Below, in pieces: positions 39,008-48,202 of a stretch of DNA of 64,000 bases. How positions within the stretch are numbered: position 1 is the first letter of the stretch; each line of letters begins with the position of its first letter. The position numbers were made by a program, and so were the translations under genes. The DNA is taken from the NCBI GenBank assembly GCA_023382715.1, contig JAHDWP010000001.1, positions 153,471 to 217,470 on the forward strand, in the 5' to 3' direction. The DNA is from Anaerolineae bacterium. Its GTDB lineage: Bacteria > Chloroflexota > Anaerolineae > Aggregatilineales > Aggregatilineaceae. Below the pieces are notes generated by a model. That model did not search any database and had not been told where the DNA came from. It saw nothing but the letters and a program-made list of their open reading frames with translations.

Positions 39008-39985
39008 TCAGGGGATGGAGGCCACATCCCGGTAGGACTCGCGGGCGATGACCAGCGGCTCCGGGCGGGCAATACCGACCGTATAGCGATTGGGCAGATC
39101 GCCGGGGCGGGGCAGGGCGTGGTAGGTCGCGCCCCAGGCGTCCAGGGCATCGAGCAGGGCGGGCACGGCAGCGATGACGCGCGGGTCGGGGTCGTGGAGC
39201 AGGATGATTACTCCTTCCTGTACGCACTGCGCGACGAGGTGCGGCTTGTCTGGCGCGGGCTGGAGCAACGAACGAAGTCCGCCGGGGCCGTCAATAGCCC
39301 GCCAGACCACCGCGTCCGGATCGGCGCGCTGCTCCCACAGCGGCAGGGGATTGATATGCCAGCCGCTGTAATCGTAGACATTGTGCAGCCAGTCCAACAG
39401 GTGGCGATAGGCGGCAAGCTCGCGATCGTAGAGAAAAGAGTCCCGGTAGCCGCTGTCGGCGAGCAGGAACAGGTTGCCCTCAGCGCTGTCGTACCCTCCA
39501 CCGGGACGGCGGAAGAGGCGCGGCTGAGCGAGAAAGAGCGCCAGCGCATCCGCATGAGGCGCGAGCACTTCGCGAATGCGCAGCTCCGTATCCAGATAGA
39601 GCCGGGCCAGGTAGGAAGGCGCTGGCCGGGCATCGAGGGTGGCCCCACCCTGGTGGAAGAGGTGGTTGCCGACGCGGTGCCCGGCGCGCAGCATCCGCGC
39701 CAGCACACTTCCTTCGGCTTCACCTGTGTTGCGTCCGTGCACGAAGAATGTCGCCACGATGCCCCGCTCGTCCAGCAGATCGAGCACGTCCAGCGTGGGG
39801 CCGCGCTCGCCTTGCGCCCCCTCCGTTTCCACGCCGTCGTCGAAGGTGAGGTAAACCGGCACGTGGCCGGGCATGGCGGCAGCGCCCCGCGCGCGCGCCG
39901 ATCTGCTGCGCGCGGCGAGCCAGTGCGCGCCCAGCGCGCCGATGGCGGTCACGAACTGGCGACGGGTCAGGGAACGAGAGGCCAA
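39008..39985 (-). CDS. Polysaccharide deacetylase with Tat-type signal
   Basis: 325 residues, NodB/CE4 fold. The N-terminus SLTRRQFVTAIGALG has the twin-arginine pattern, suggesting export in folded form. Motifs: TFDDGVE (catalytic base and metal Asp), HRVGNHLFHQGG (metal His pair), RRPGGGYDS and ILLHDPD. It probably removes acetyl groups from peptidoglycan or an extracellular glycan. The start is a TTG at 39985, the only one giving the Tat signal. The ACT-domain gene ends 22 bases upstream. Confidence 0.88.
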   Translation of the reverse strand: MASRSLTRRQFVTAIGALGAHWLAARSRSARARGAAAMPGHVPVYLTFDDGVETEGAQGERGPTLDVLDLLDERGIVATFFVHGRNTGEAEGSVLARMLRAGHRVGNHLFHQGGATLDARPAPSYLARLYLDTELRIREVLAPHADALALFLAQPRLFRRPGGGYDSAEGNLFLLADSGYRDSFLYDRELAAYRHLLDWLHNVYDYSGWHINPLPLWEQRADPDAVVWRAIDGPGGLRSLLQPAPDKPHLVAQCVQEGVIILLHDPDPRVIAAVPALLDALDAWGATYHALPRPGDLPNRYTVGIARPEPLVIARESYRDVASIP

Positions 39986-40006
39986 GGTTGTTTCTCTCGG
40001 CGCTGA

Positions 40007-40444
40007 TCACGGCTGGGCGGCGCGCGCCTGCGCTTCGCGCAGCGCGGTGACGGCCTGCTCAAACTGGCTGGCTGGCACCAGCAGATGATCGCGCTCGAAC
40101 GCAGAGATGGCGAGCACTGCTACTTCTGCGTCGGCCAGGGCGCGGCTGACCAGCGCCAGAAAGCCGACCAGATCGAGCGCCAGCGGCTGGTCGAAGGTGA
40201 TCAGGCGGAAGGGGCCGGCGACGCGGTGATCGGGCAGGCGCGCCTGGAAGTCCGACCAGTCCTCCGCCGACAGCACCAGCGTGACCTCATCCTTGTCCAC
40301 GATCAGGGCGCAGAACGGCTCGCCGATCTCAGCCAGCACGCCAGCGGCGGCGGTGATCGCCGGGGCGGGCAGATGGATCAGGGTGTAGTCGGCGTCGTCC
40401 ACGACCAGCGCGGCGCTGGCCAATGCCTGCTGTGCCGGGTTCAT
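40007..40444 (-). CDS. ACT-domain protein (CASTOR/ACT_7-like)
   Basis: 145 residues with two ACT-like halves. The C-terminal half (FDQPLALDLVGFLALVSRAL, then EVAVLAISAFERDHLLVPAS) matches the ACT_7/CASTOR-type domain that usually binds amino acids; the N-terminal half begins around YTLIHLPAPA. The likely role is small-molecule sensing or allosteric control. ATG 40444 is chosen because AAGG lies nine bases upstream, whereas the earlier ATG abuts it. The DUF1015 gene is 23 bases upstream on the same strand. Confidence 0.8.
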   Translation of the reverse strand: MNPAQQALASAALVVDDADYTLIHLPAPAITAAAGVLAEIGEPFCALIVDKDEVTLVLSAEDWSDFQARLPDHRVAGPFRLITFDQPLALDLVGFLALVSRALADAEVAVLAISAFERDHLLVPASQFEQAVTALREAQARAAQP

Positions 40445-40467
40445 GGGCTGCATCCTTTCCGCACCCG

Positions 40468-41811
40468 CTACAGCCGCTCGTCCGGCCCGACTGGCAGCAT
40501 GGTCAGGCCGGAGATCACTTTGGGGTAGAAGTCGGTGCTTTTCTGCGGCATCGGCTCGCCCTGCGCGGCGACTGTCCTGATCTGATCCAGGCGCGTGGCG
40601 GGCAGGAAGAAAGCGAAGTTGCCGAGGCCCGCGTCAATGTTGGCGACCGGCTCGTGCGGGTCGCGGTGGTAGCGGATCATCGTCTTGTCTTCGATGCCGC
40701 GCGCGGGCACTCCGGTGACCTGTTCGATGAGAATCTTGTGCAGGACGCTGACGCCGAGGGCTTTCCATTGAGGCGAGTGATCGCCGGCGATCAGCGTCTG
40801 CGCCAGGGCCGCGTCCCTGAGCGTGAGCACGTGGAAGCCCGTGCCCGGCCCGCCATAGAAGCCGAAGGCGTGACCGCTGGCGTGGGCATTGACCTGGGCC
40901 AGGCACGCCTCCAGGCTGGCGACCGGCGCGACGGTGAAGGTCTCCGCCGCCCGGCGTAGCACATCAGCCGCGCTCCGCTCGCTGAACTGGCAGATTTCGC
41001 GGTGAGTCGGCAGGATGACCAGGCCGGGATCGTCCATGCTGACCAGCGTTGCCTGGACGAAGTTGAACGCGGCATTGGGCGGGGCGCCGGGGTGCGCGCG
41101 GCGCTGCTGATCGCGGTAGGTCAGGCCAGTGCTGTAGCGATGGTGGCCATCGGCGATGATCAGGCCGCGCAGCGGGGCCAGGGTGGCCTCGATGGCGGCG
41201 AGCGCCGCCGGGTCGGTGAGCGCCCAAAGCTGCTGGCGGACATCCGGCTCGCCAGGCTCGGCGATGTCCACGTCTGGCGGGCGGTTGCCGAGCGCGTCCT
41301 GGGCGATGCGGTTGACGGTGTTCTGTGCGTCGGGATAGAGCAGGAAGATCTGCTCGGTGTTGGCCCCGACGGTCGTCAGCAGGCGCAGGCGATCCTCTTG
41401 CGGGCCGCTGTGGGTGCGCTCGTGGGGCAGGATGGTGCCCTCGGCGAAGTCGGTCAATTCGACGGCGGCGATCAGGCCGTGCCGCGTGTAGGCGCGCCCC
41501 TCTACGCGGAATGTCTGCGCGTAGACGTAGAAGGCGGGCCGCTCCTCGCGGCGCAGAATCCCCTCGCGCAGCCAGGCCTGGTAGGTGTCGCGGGCGCGGG
41601 TGTAGACGTTCGGCCCCTGGGGGCTGGCGGGATCGTCGCCCGGCTGGGGCGGGTTGAGGATGATGCGCACCACGTTGTGCGGGCTGAGCGCCAGGTAGCG
41701 CTCGCGCAGCGCGTCGTCAATCTTGTCGTAGGGCTGGCTGACGACGGCCTGCAGGTCGGCAATGCGATCCTGGTTGAAACGCACGGCGCGAAAGGGCTTG
41801 ATCACACCCAT
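40468..41811 (-). CDS. DUF1015 family protein
   Basis: 447 residues, the usual length for DUF1015 (PF06245), a family often found beside serine-pathway or dehydrogenase genes and without settled function. Typical features: N-terminal PFRAVRFNQDRIADLQAVVS with QPYDKI, the HERTHSGPQEDRL segment, and IIADGHHRYSTGLTYR. No membrane segment. It is upstream of the ACT protein and the deacetylase on the same strand. Confidence 0.92.
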   Translation of the reverse strand: MGVIKPFRAVRFNQDRIADLQAVVSQPYDKIDDALRERYLALSPHNVVRIILNPPQPGDDPASPQGPNVYTRARDTYQAWLREGILRREERPAFYVYAQTFRVEGRAYTRHGLIAAVELTDFAEGTILPHERTHSGPQEDRLRLLTTVGANTEQIFLLYPDAQNTVNRIAQDALGNRPPDVDIAEPGEPDVRQQLWALTDPAALAAIEATLAPLRGLIIADGHHRYSTGLTYRDQQRRAHPGAPPNAAFNFVQATLVSMDDPGLVILPTHREICQFSERSAADVLRRAAETFTVAPVASLEACLAQVNAHASGHAFGFYGGPGTGFHVLTLRDAALAQTLIAGDHSPQWKALGVSVLHKILIEQVTGVPARGIEDKTMIRYHRDPHEPVANIDAGLGNFAFFLPATRLDQIRTVAAQGEPMPQKSTDFYPKVISGLTMLPVGPDERL

Positions 41812-41983
41812 GCTGCGATCCTTTCCGCTTGAGCTGAAGAGAGTGTTTGCCAGTGAGCCGCGACGTCGTTAGTGTGCCCACAGCCCTGATTGTACCAACA
41901 GCAGCACGAGACGGCGAAGCGCGGGTGCGGGCAGGGTGCGTCGAATTCGGTTGAAATGGCGTGGGTACTGGCTGCTGTGTACT

Positions 41984-42084
41984 CCCCCCATCCCCGACCC
42001 TTCCCCCACGAGGGGGGAAGGGGGAGAAGCGGCGAGCCTGCTCCCCTTCCCTCCGTGCCGAGCGGGGGAAGGGGCTGGGGGGCA
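41984..42084. repeat. Dispersed repeat, family A variant (double hairpin)
   Basis: Two CCCTTCCCC/GGGGAAGGG hairpins in tandem (CCCCGACCCTTCCCCCACGA near 41992; CTCCCCTTCCCTCCGTGCCG near 42041) ending GGGGCTGGGGGGCATG. It lies in the 403-base gap upstream of the 42215 gene. TATAGT at 42191-42196 is the likely -10 box of that gene. Confidence 0.65.
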
Positions 42085-42214
42085 TGCCCGCGTGACGAGT
42101 TTCAACCGCAAAGGATATCGTACCCGGCGGGCGGCGGGGACGCGCACCTTATGGTATGTTTTCGGTAAGAATGGCTATTTGCGCATTTCGTATAGTCCGA
42201 ATTACACTTCAGCC

Positions 42215-44887
42215 ATGTCGGCGCGCGCAAAACACACCCCCTGGACTTTCGCCCTGGTGATCGCCCTGTGGATCACCGCTGTTGTGGTTGTCCCACAGAC
42301 GCGGCAATCCGCCCAGCAGCAGACGCCCAGCCCGGCGCTCACCGCCTCGCCGGAGCGGACGCCGCTGCCGACGGTGGCGCCAATCACCACCGTCCGGCTG
42401 TATGGGCTGCTGGAGCTGCCCGTCGCGCTGAACGGCTCCTACGAGAACCCCTACGATCCCGCCGAAATTGACGTGATGGCCGTGTTCCGCCCGCCGGCTG
42501 GCGCGGCGCAGCGCGTGCCCGGTTTCTTCATGCAGCCGTACCGCGACGCCTGCCTGACAAACTGCCTTGTAGAGAGCCTGGAAGAGACAGGCGAAGGGCA
42601 ATGGCGGGTGCGTTTCGCGCCGGACCAGGTGGGGCGCTGGACGTATACCATCGAAGCGCGCGACAGCGCCGGCATTCGCGCGATTGAACAGGGGACCTTT
42701 GATGTCGTGCCGTCTGATCAACCCGGTTTTGTGGGCGTCGGGCCGACCTCGCGCTATTTCGCGTTCGACAACGGCGCGCCCTACTTCCCCATCGGCCAGA
42801 ACCTTGCCTGGTCGTGGGATGAGATCGGCGGCATCTATGCTTACGCGCGCTGGCTGGAAGCGCTGAGCGACGCCGGGGCGAACTACGCGCGCGTGTTCGT
42901 TGACGTGCCCTGGTTCATCGGGCTGGACTGGCCGGGGCCGGCGGGCGACTATGACGCGGCGCAGGCAGCGGCCTGGCGCATGGATTCGCTGCTGCGACTG
43001 GCTGAAGAGCGCGGCATCTACCTGCAGGTGGTGCTGGTGTGGCACCAGGCGCTCACCAACAAGGTGGTGCCACCGGTGTCCATCCCCAATGATGTGCCGC
43101 GCCCCCCGATGCAGGCAAGCTGGGTGATCAGCCCGTTCAATGCAGCTAACGGCGGCCCGCTGACCCGCCCTGGCCTGTTCTTCACGGACGCGGAGGCCAG
43201 AGCGCTGATCCAGCAGCGGCTGCGCTATGCTGTGGCGCGCTGGGGCTACAGCCCGCGCATCTTCGCCTGGGAGCTGGTTGATGTGGTGGACGGCGTGCTG
43301 GGCTATTCGTCGTCCCGCGCCGAGCCGTGGCTGCGCGAGATGACGCAGTACCTGCGCGACATTGACCCCTACGATCACCTGGTGACGGTCGGAGCGCGCA
43401 ATCTCGATGCCATTCTGTTTGACAGCAATGTGGTGGATTTTGTGCCCGTGCATTACTACCAGTCGCGCCCCCTGGTTGCGGCGGAGGACCAGGTCGCGGG
43501 CACCGTGCGCAGCGTGGCCGACGCGCTCAGCCGGACGAAGCGCCCGGTTCTGCTGACTGAGTTCTCGCTGAATCCCTGGTTCGAGCCGACGGCGGATGAC
43601 CCCGCCGGAATCCATGTCAGCAACACGATCTGGGCGGCGGCGCTGGCGGGCGCAGCGGGCGGCGCAATGCCCTGGTGGTGGGACACGTACATTGACCGGC
43701 AGAACCTGTACAGCATCTACGACTCGCTGGCGACTTTCGCGCGCGATGCCTTGTGGCAGACGCCGGGCCTGGTCCCTGTGCAGGCGCGGCTGATAGCCAG
43801 CGATCCCCTGGTCTACGATGTCGTGCGTGTGGACGGGTTCAGCCGCGATGTGTTCGCGCCCGTCCCGTCCGATCAGATTTACCGGATCACTGATGACGGG
43901 GCAGTGCCCTCGGTCAGCGATCTCCCCGGCTTTCTGTATGGCGAGCGCAACGCCGAGCGCAGCCGCCCCCAGACCTACATCATCGCGCCGCCGGTAGATA
44001 CCGAGCTGAGCATCTATGTGCGGAGCGTTTCGATAGATGCGCCGGCGGTGCTGGTCGTCACGATTGACGGCGTGGACGTGGCACAGGTGGACTTCAGCGC
44101 AGGCAGCCAGGACATTCTGCTGACGCTGCCGATCAGCGCCGGGGAACACCTGGTGGTGCTCGATAACCTGGGCGAGGACTGGCTGCAACTGGGCTATATT
44201 GAGGTTGCGCGCTACCGCACGCCCGCGCGCGCGCTGAGCCTGGCCGGCGGTGAAAGCGGTTATGCGCTGGCGTGGGTGCAGCAGCGCGACTACACGTGGG
44301 AGTCGGCGGCGGATGTGCTGAGCCTGGAGCCGATCACGCTCGACCTGCTGCTGCCGGACATGCCAACGGGCCAGTACCGGGTCGTATTCTGGGATGTGAC
44401 GACGGGCAGCGTATTGGGCGACGACGCCGTGACTCTCAGCGACCAGGCCGGAGGCGTCCTGCGTGTCAGCCTGCCGCCCATGACCGCGCCGCTGGCGCTG
44501 CGCGCGGTGCGCGTGGCAGGGCCGGAAGTGGCGGAGACGCCCGCGGCGACCCAGTTCGCCACGCGCACGCCGCAGATCACGCTGACGCCGACGCCGACGA
44601 TCACTCCGTCCGACACGCCGACCGCGACGCGCACACCTTCGCCGACGGCGACGATCACGCCAAGCCTTACGGCCACTTTCACGGCGACGGCCACTCCGAC
44701 CGCTTCGGACACCCCGACCGCGACACCTTCGCCGACCAAGACTCCGACGCGGACGCCAACGGCGACGCACACCGCGACAGTCACCGCCACCAGGACGCCA
44801 TCGCGGACACCTGCGCGGACGCTATCACCGTCGCGCACGCCGACGAGCAGCACGCCCACGCCGACAAGCGGCACGCCCATATCGTAA
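42215..44887 (+). CDS. Secreted DUF5060/GH-like protein with altered catalytic motif and Thr-Pro tail
   Basis: 890 residues. One N-terminal helix ([16 protein letters not shown]), a Pro-Thr linker, a DUF5060-type beta domain (about 60-165, [20 protein letters not shown]), a glycosidase-like TIM barrel (about 175-540; [18 protein letters not shown]), C-terminal beta domains, and a final segment of about 100 residues almost wholly Thr/Pro/Ala/Ser. The barrel keeps the nucleophile region ([13 protein letters not shown]), but the acid/base position reads [11 protein letters not shown] where related proteins have WEL-NE-D, so the acid/base Glu appears to be Val. ATG 42215 lies only about 19 bases after a TATAGT box and lacks a ribosome site. 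The tail may span the wall. Confidence 0.8.
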   Translation: MSARAKHTPWTFALVIALWITAVVVVPQTRQSAQQQTPSPALTASPERTPLPTVAPITTVRLYGLLELPVALNGSYENPYDPAEIDVMAVFRPPAGAAQRVPGFFMQPYRDACLTNCLVESLEETGEGQWRVRFAPDQVGRWTYTIEARDSAGIRAIEQGTFDVVPSDQPGFVGVGPTSRYFAFDNGAPYFPIGQNLAWSWDEIGGIYAYARWLEALSDAGANYARVFVDVPWFIGLDWPGPAGDYDAAQAAAWRMDSLLRLAEERGIYLQVVLVWHQALTNKVVPPVSIPNDVPRPPMQASWVISPFNAANGGPLTRPGLFFTDAEARALIQQRLRYAVARWGYSPRIFAWELVDVVDGVLGYSSSRAEPWLREMTQYLRDIDPYDHLVTVGARNLDAILFDSNVVDFVPVHYYQSRPLVAAEDQVAGTVRSVADALSRTKRPVLLTEFSLNPWFEPTADDPAGIHVSNTIWAAALAGAAGGAMPWWWDTYIDRQNLYSIYDSLATFARDALWQTPGLVPVQARLIASDPLVYDVVRVDGFSRDVFAPVPSDQIYRITDDGAVPSVSDLPGFLYGERNAERSRPQTYIIAPPVDTELSIYVRSVSIDAPAVLVVTIDGVDVAQVDFSAGSQDILLTLPISAGEHLVVLDNLGEDWLQLGYIEVARYRTPARALSLAGGESGYALAWVQQRDYTWESAADVLSLEPITLDLLLPDMPTGQYRVVFWDVTTGSVLGDDAVTLSDQAGGVLRVSLPPMTAPLALRAVRVAGPEVAETPAATQFATRTPQITLTPTPTITPSDTPTATRTPSPTATITPSLTATFTATATPTASDTPTATPSPTKTPTRTPTATHTATVTATRTPSRTPARTLSPSRTPTSSTPTPTSGTPIS
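44575..44880 (+). repeat. Degenerate Thr-Pro coding minisatellite
   Basis: Six-base-phased ACGCCGACG/ACGCCNTCG units encode the TPTPT/TPSPT tail of the 42215 protein. Repeats are imperfect, so the DNA is expandable and prone to length variation. There are no conserved spacers, hence not a CRISPR array. Confidence 0.75.
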
Positions 44888-45006
44888 CCGGCGAGAGCCA
44901 GTGAACTCTGCACGCCTGGCACAGCAGGAAGCGCGTAACGTTATGCGCGGCGCCTGACCCCACCCTGTGGTCCCTCTCCGCCGGCGATACGGTTAGCGAA
45001 ATGCCT

Positions 45007-45078
45007 CCGTAGGGGTGCGTGCAAAACCTGTCAGGGTGGGGCACTGCTCTGCTGCGCCCCCCTTGATCTCACCCCCGC
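45007..45078. repeat. Composite dispersed repeats B (partial), D, C and A (partial)
   Basis: CCGTAGGGGTGCGTGCAAAA (B start joined to D, 45007), CCTGTCAGGG, then GGGGCACTGCTCTGCTGCGC (C, from 45039) and ATCTCACCCCCGCG (A start). The order D-C-A is the same as at 30345-30488. Confidence 0.7.
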
Positions 45079-45088
45079 GAAAAGAGAT

Positions 45089-45122
45089 TCGCCCGCCTGA
45101 CGGAACTCCGCCAGGCGGGCGA
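45089..45122 (-). terminator. Terminator of the LysM-glycosidase gene
   Basis: TCGCCCGCCTG (45089-45099) pairs perfectly with CAGGCGGGCGA (45112-45122). On the minus strand it is followed by ATCTCTTTTCG. It lies 26 bases past the stop at 45148. Confidence 0.8.
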
Positions 45123-45147
45123 GTATGCGTGTGGCACGCGCGCCGGA

Positions 45148-46791
45148 CTACTTGTCCAGGTCGCGCAGCGTCAGGTAGGCCGGGCGCGGGTTGCCTGCCG
45201 GGTCGAGCAGGCTCCACAGGCATTGCTCACCCGTCACGCCGACGACCGGGCAGAAGTTGAGGTTCCACAGGAACATGGGGCCGATATAGCCTAGCTCCTT
45301 GCCAAGCTGGAAGCCGCGCAGGATGTAGGATGCCTGCTCGTCCAGGCTGGTGAAGGCGACAAAGGCGTATTCGGGCGGCGGCTCGACGTTCAGGCCGTCG
45401 TTCGACCCCCAGCCGAACTCAGTCGGCCAGATGAAGGTGCCGCTGTCGCCATTCTCGACCATGATCTGGCGGTAATCGGCGAGCGTCTGCTTGAAGAAGA
45501 AGCTCGGATGATCGTCCCAGGCGGGCACCGCCGGGCGATTGTTGCGGCAGCAGGTGCTATCCGGCGGATTGGCCCAGCCGTTGGGGTGCGCCCCGATGGC
45601 GTCCGACCACTCGGCAACGCCAGCCGCGTACATCTGGCGCAGGTACACGCGGTCGTCAATGGCGTTCACGCCGTCGTTGAAGCCGGTGGGGGCCAGCCCG
45701 CCGGTGACGACGAGCGCGCTGGAGTCCGCGTTCTTGATGGCGGTGTAGGCCAGGCGCAGCAGCTCAACGTAGCTGGCGGCGCTGATGCCGCGCGGAGTGT
45801 TCCACTCGCGGCGCAGGTTCTGCTCGTTCCAGACCTCATAGGCGTCCACTTTGCCTTTGTAGCGTTGGGCAAGCTGGCCGATGAAGTTGGCGTAAGTCTG
45901 GTAGTCGGTCGGCGGCCCCTTCTCCTGATCAGAGTCGCGCGCCCAGCCCGGCGCGGAGCCGACTGACAGCAGGATATTGAAACCCGCCCCATCGAGCGCG
46001 TTCACTATCTCGTCGAGCGGCGCCCAGTTGATGCTGCCGGCATTCGCCTCATAAATCGCCCATTCGATCTGCTGCTTCACCCAGGTGACTTCCAGCGCGC
46101 TAGCTGCCTGGACGACCTGGGGGATATTCTGGTTGGGCAGGTGAAGCTGAACGCCATAGGCAAAGCCCACGTTGGTCGCTGTGTTCTGAGGCATACCGGG
46201 CGTTGGCGTGGCCGCGGGGATCATGGTGACGGCGGGGACGTTTGTGGGCACGAGGGTCGCCGCGACGGTGGCTGGAAGCGGCGTCGCGCCGACGGGGGCC
46301 GGAGTTGCGGGTTGGGGCTGGGGCTGGGCTGCCGCGCCGCTGGGGATGCGAATTCTCTGCCCGACGTAGATCACGTTCGGGTTGGTGATGCCGTTGTAGC
46401 TCGCCAGGAAGGCCGTCGAAAGGCCGTATTTCAGCGCCACCCGAAACAGGTTCTCGCCGGGCTGCACCACGTGAATTGTCTCGCCAGCCGGGGCAGTTGT
46501 GGGCTGGGGTGGCGGTGCGCTGACGGTGCCGGTGGGCTGGAGCGTCGGGGTGATGCCCGCGCCAGGGATGGTGAGCACCTGGCCGACGAACACCAGATTG
46601 GGATTGGTGATGTTGTTGGCTTGGACGATGGCCTGGACGGTTGTCCCGTACTTCAGGGCAATACGGGTCAGGTTCTCACCAGCCTGTACCGTATGCGTCG
46701 TCTGACCGCCCTGCGCCGCGACCAGCATGGGCGTCGTCAGGAGCACGGCCAGCGCCACCAGGGCGATCATTAACTGCCGCACATGCTGCAT
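45148..46791 (-). CDS. Secreted protein with two LysM domains and a clan-A glycosidase-like barrel
   Basis: 547 residues. Signal peptide (LMIALVALAVLLTTPMLVAA), LysM 1 (HTVQAGENLTRIALKYG) and LysM 2 (HVVQPGENLFRVALKYG), Thr-Pro linkers, then a barrel (about 205-547). The acid/base candidate is in AYEVWNEQNLRREW and the nucleophile candidate in FIWPTEFGWGS, as in GH39/GH5-like enzymes. WALLS-type anchoring through LysM implies action at the cell surface, perhaps on its own envelope glycans. ATG 46791 has GGAGG seven bases upstream; the in-frame ATG two codons earlier is too close. The barrel is related to that of the 30631 gene. Confidence 0.85.
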   Translation of the reverse strand: MQHVRQLMIALVALAVLLTTPMLVAAQGGQTTHTVQAGENLTRIALKYGTTVQAIVQANNITNPNLVFVGQVLTIPGAGITPTLQPTGTVSAPPPQPTTAPAGETIHVVQPGENLFRVALKYGLSTAFLASYNGITNPNVIYVGQRIRIPSGAAAQPQPQPATPAPVGATPLPATVAATLVPTNVPAVTMIPAATPTPGMPQNTATNVGFAYGVQLHLPNQNIPQVVQAASALEVTWVKQQIEWAIYEANAGSINWAPLDEIVNALDGAGFNILLSVGSAPGWARDSDQEKGPPTDYQTYANFIGQLAQRYKGKVDAYEVWNEQNLRREWNTPRGISAASYVELLRLAYTAIKNADSSALVVTGGLAPTGFNDGVNAIDDRVYLRQMYAAGVAEWSDAIGAHPNGWANPPDSTCCRNNRPAVPAWDDHPSFFFKQTLADYRQIMVENGDSGTFIWPTEFGWGSNDGLNVEPPPEYAFVAFTSLDEQASYILRGFQLGKELGYIGPMFLWNLNFCPVVGVTGEQCLWSLLDPAGNPRPAYLTLRDLDK

Positions 46792-46905
46792 AATCATGCC
46801 TCCTTCACATGGTGACATTGCATAGCATCATCTTAGTACAGTTCCCCGCCGTGCGCCATTGGCCCGCGCCAGGGGCGCCCTTCGCGTGGACGGCGCGATC
46901 TCTGA

Positions 46906-46945
46906 ATCGCAGAAGCGCAGAGAACGCAGAAAGAAAACCGCGAGA
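46906..46945. repeat. Half copy of dispersed repeat, family E
   Basis: CGCAGAAGCGCAGAGAACGC followed by AGAAAGAAAACCGCGAGA: the left half of the palindrome seen complete at 13337 and 52612. Confidence 0.6.
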
Positions 46946-46984
46946 TTGGCACTTCTGCGCCAATGCTCGCCTTGCCAGCGGCGC

Positions 46985-47515
46985 TCATGCCCGGCTGCCC
47001 AGCGAGGGGGTGGCGAAGAGCATGATCAACTGGTCGTCGGCTGTGTAACTGGTGTGGGCGAAGAACGGCGGCGCGCCCGGCTCTGCGTCGAGAATCCGGT
47101 CGAGCAGCAGGGGGAGGTCCTCGACCAGCGGCAGATCGTCAAGCTGGTCACGCGGCACCCATTCGAGCGTGCCCTCGTCGGTATCGGCCAGATCGCGCGA
47201 GGCGGCCTGGGCGTGGAAGACGAAGACCAGGATGCCATTGCTGGCCCCCGCGTCCACGTGAATCGCGCCGCAGAAGCGCACGCTTGTCAGGTCCAGCCCC
47301 GTCTCTTCCTGAGTCTCGCGCACTGCGCCGGTGAGCGGGTCTTCGTCGCGCTCCAGGTGGCCGCCCACGCCGTTGTACAGGCCAGGATAAACGCGCTTGT
47401 GGGCCGCGCGCTTCAGCAGCAGGACATCATCCCCGTGCGTGACGAAGCAAAGCGTGCGCGGAATCACCAGCCAACGCCCGTCGGTGGCATCTGCACCCTG
47501 GCCTTTGGCCCCCAT
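46985..47515 (-). CDS. NUDIX hydrolase (MutT-like)
   Basis: 176 residues. The Nudix box runs from GVGGHLERDEDP to GAVRETQEETGL and fits G-x5-E-x7-REUxEExGU exactly, so the metal site is complete. LLLKRAAHKRVYPGLYNGVG upstream resembles 8-oxo-dGTP/NTP pyrophosphohydrolases that clean oxidised nucleotides. AAAGGAG lies seven bases before ATG 47515, and an extended -10 TGCTATAAT on the minus strand at 47551-47559. It is divergent from the 47635 gene. Confidence 0.9.
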   Translation of the reverse strand: MGAKGQGADATDGRWLVIPRTLCFVTHGDDVLLLKRAAHKRVYPGLYNGVGGHLERDEDPLTGAVRETQEETGLDLTSVRFCGAIHVDAGASNGILVFVFHAQAASRDLADTDEGTLEWVPRDQLDDLPLVEDLPLLLDRILDAEPGAPPFFAHTSYTADDQLIMLFATPSLGSRA

Positions 47516-47550
47516 CGTGGTCTCCTTTCGGTGCGAGGTAGCACGCCCGG

Positions 47551-47600
47551 ATTATAGCACTGCGCCAGGGTTTGTATCGAGGCAGGTGTTGGTGTATGCT
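47551..47600. promoter_or_regulatory. Divergent promoters NUDIX / SPFH operon
   Basis: Minus: TGCTATAAT (TATAAT at 47551-47556). Plus: TTGTAT (47573-47578), 16-base spacer, TATGCT (47595-47600), 35 bases before the 47635 start. Confidence 0.5.
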
Positions 47601-47634
47601 TAGCGAAGGTTTCCTGACGCAAGGAGAAGCGGGA

Positions 47635-48156
47635 ATGGACGATCTCTATTCGAAGATTGTGCGCGAGCGCGGCTCTCTGGAGCGCCTGGTAGCGCGCATT
47701 CCAGGGTTCCGGGGATACATGGAGATGACGGCGCGCCGCCAGGCAGATCGGCTGATCCGCGAGCATGTGGTGGCGCAGCTCAAGGCGCAGCTTAACCGGC
47801 TGTCGGAGATCGAGAAGGTGCTGCTCGACGCTGGCGGGCTGTCGTTCATGAGCAAGACGCGCAGCGCGAAGACCAAGTTCCAGACGTTCATTGATCGTAT
47901 CGCCACCGACGCGCCGGGATACTCCGGCTTCTTCGACGCGGTGAAGATCGGCCAGGACGACCTGGGCGTGATCTACGCCTTCGACGAAGCGCTGCTCGAT
48001 TATGTGGACAAGTTCGCGCTGACGCTGGACGCGCTGCGTGACGCGGCGCTGCGCGGCGAGGGCGTGGAAGAGGGGATTCGCACGCTGGACGCGCTGACGG
48101 TAGAGGCGAACGAGGCCTACGGCCTGCGCGAGAATGTGCTGTTGGGGATTGAGTAG
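47635..48156 (+). CDS. Hypothetical helical protein, partner of SPFH protein
   Basis: 173 residues, not recognised. Mostly alpha-helical and charged (AQLKAQLNRLSEIEKVLLDA), with possible coiled-coil stretches at about 40-65 and 115-150; no signal peptide or membrane helix. AGGAG stands eight bases before ATG 47635. It is 46 bases upstream of the SPFH/virion-core-like gene on the same strand, which suggests that the two proteins work together. Confidence 0.72.
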   Translation: MDDLYSKIVRERGSLERLVARIPGFRGYMEMTARRQADRLIREHVVAQLKAQLNRLSEIEKVLLDAGGLSFMSKTRSAKTKFQTFIDRIATDAPGYSGFFDAVKIGQDDLGVIYAFDEALLDYVDKFALTLDALRDAALRGEGVEEGIRTLDALTVEANEAYGLRENVLLGIE

Positions 48157-48202
48157 CTCACGCTGACTGCCAGCGACAGAGACGTGCAAGGAGAGATGAG
48201 CG

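Noticed and set aside
42209-44770. 853-codon minus-strand frame over the DUF5060 gene
   Set aside because: Arg/His-rich antisense shadow, no domains, and the plus-strand protein is recognisable throughout.
44575-44880. Regular short repeats that could suggest a CRISPR array
   Set aside because: They are in-frame Thr-Pro codons without unique spacers, and no cas genes are near.
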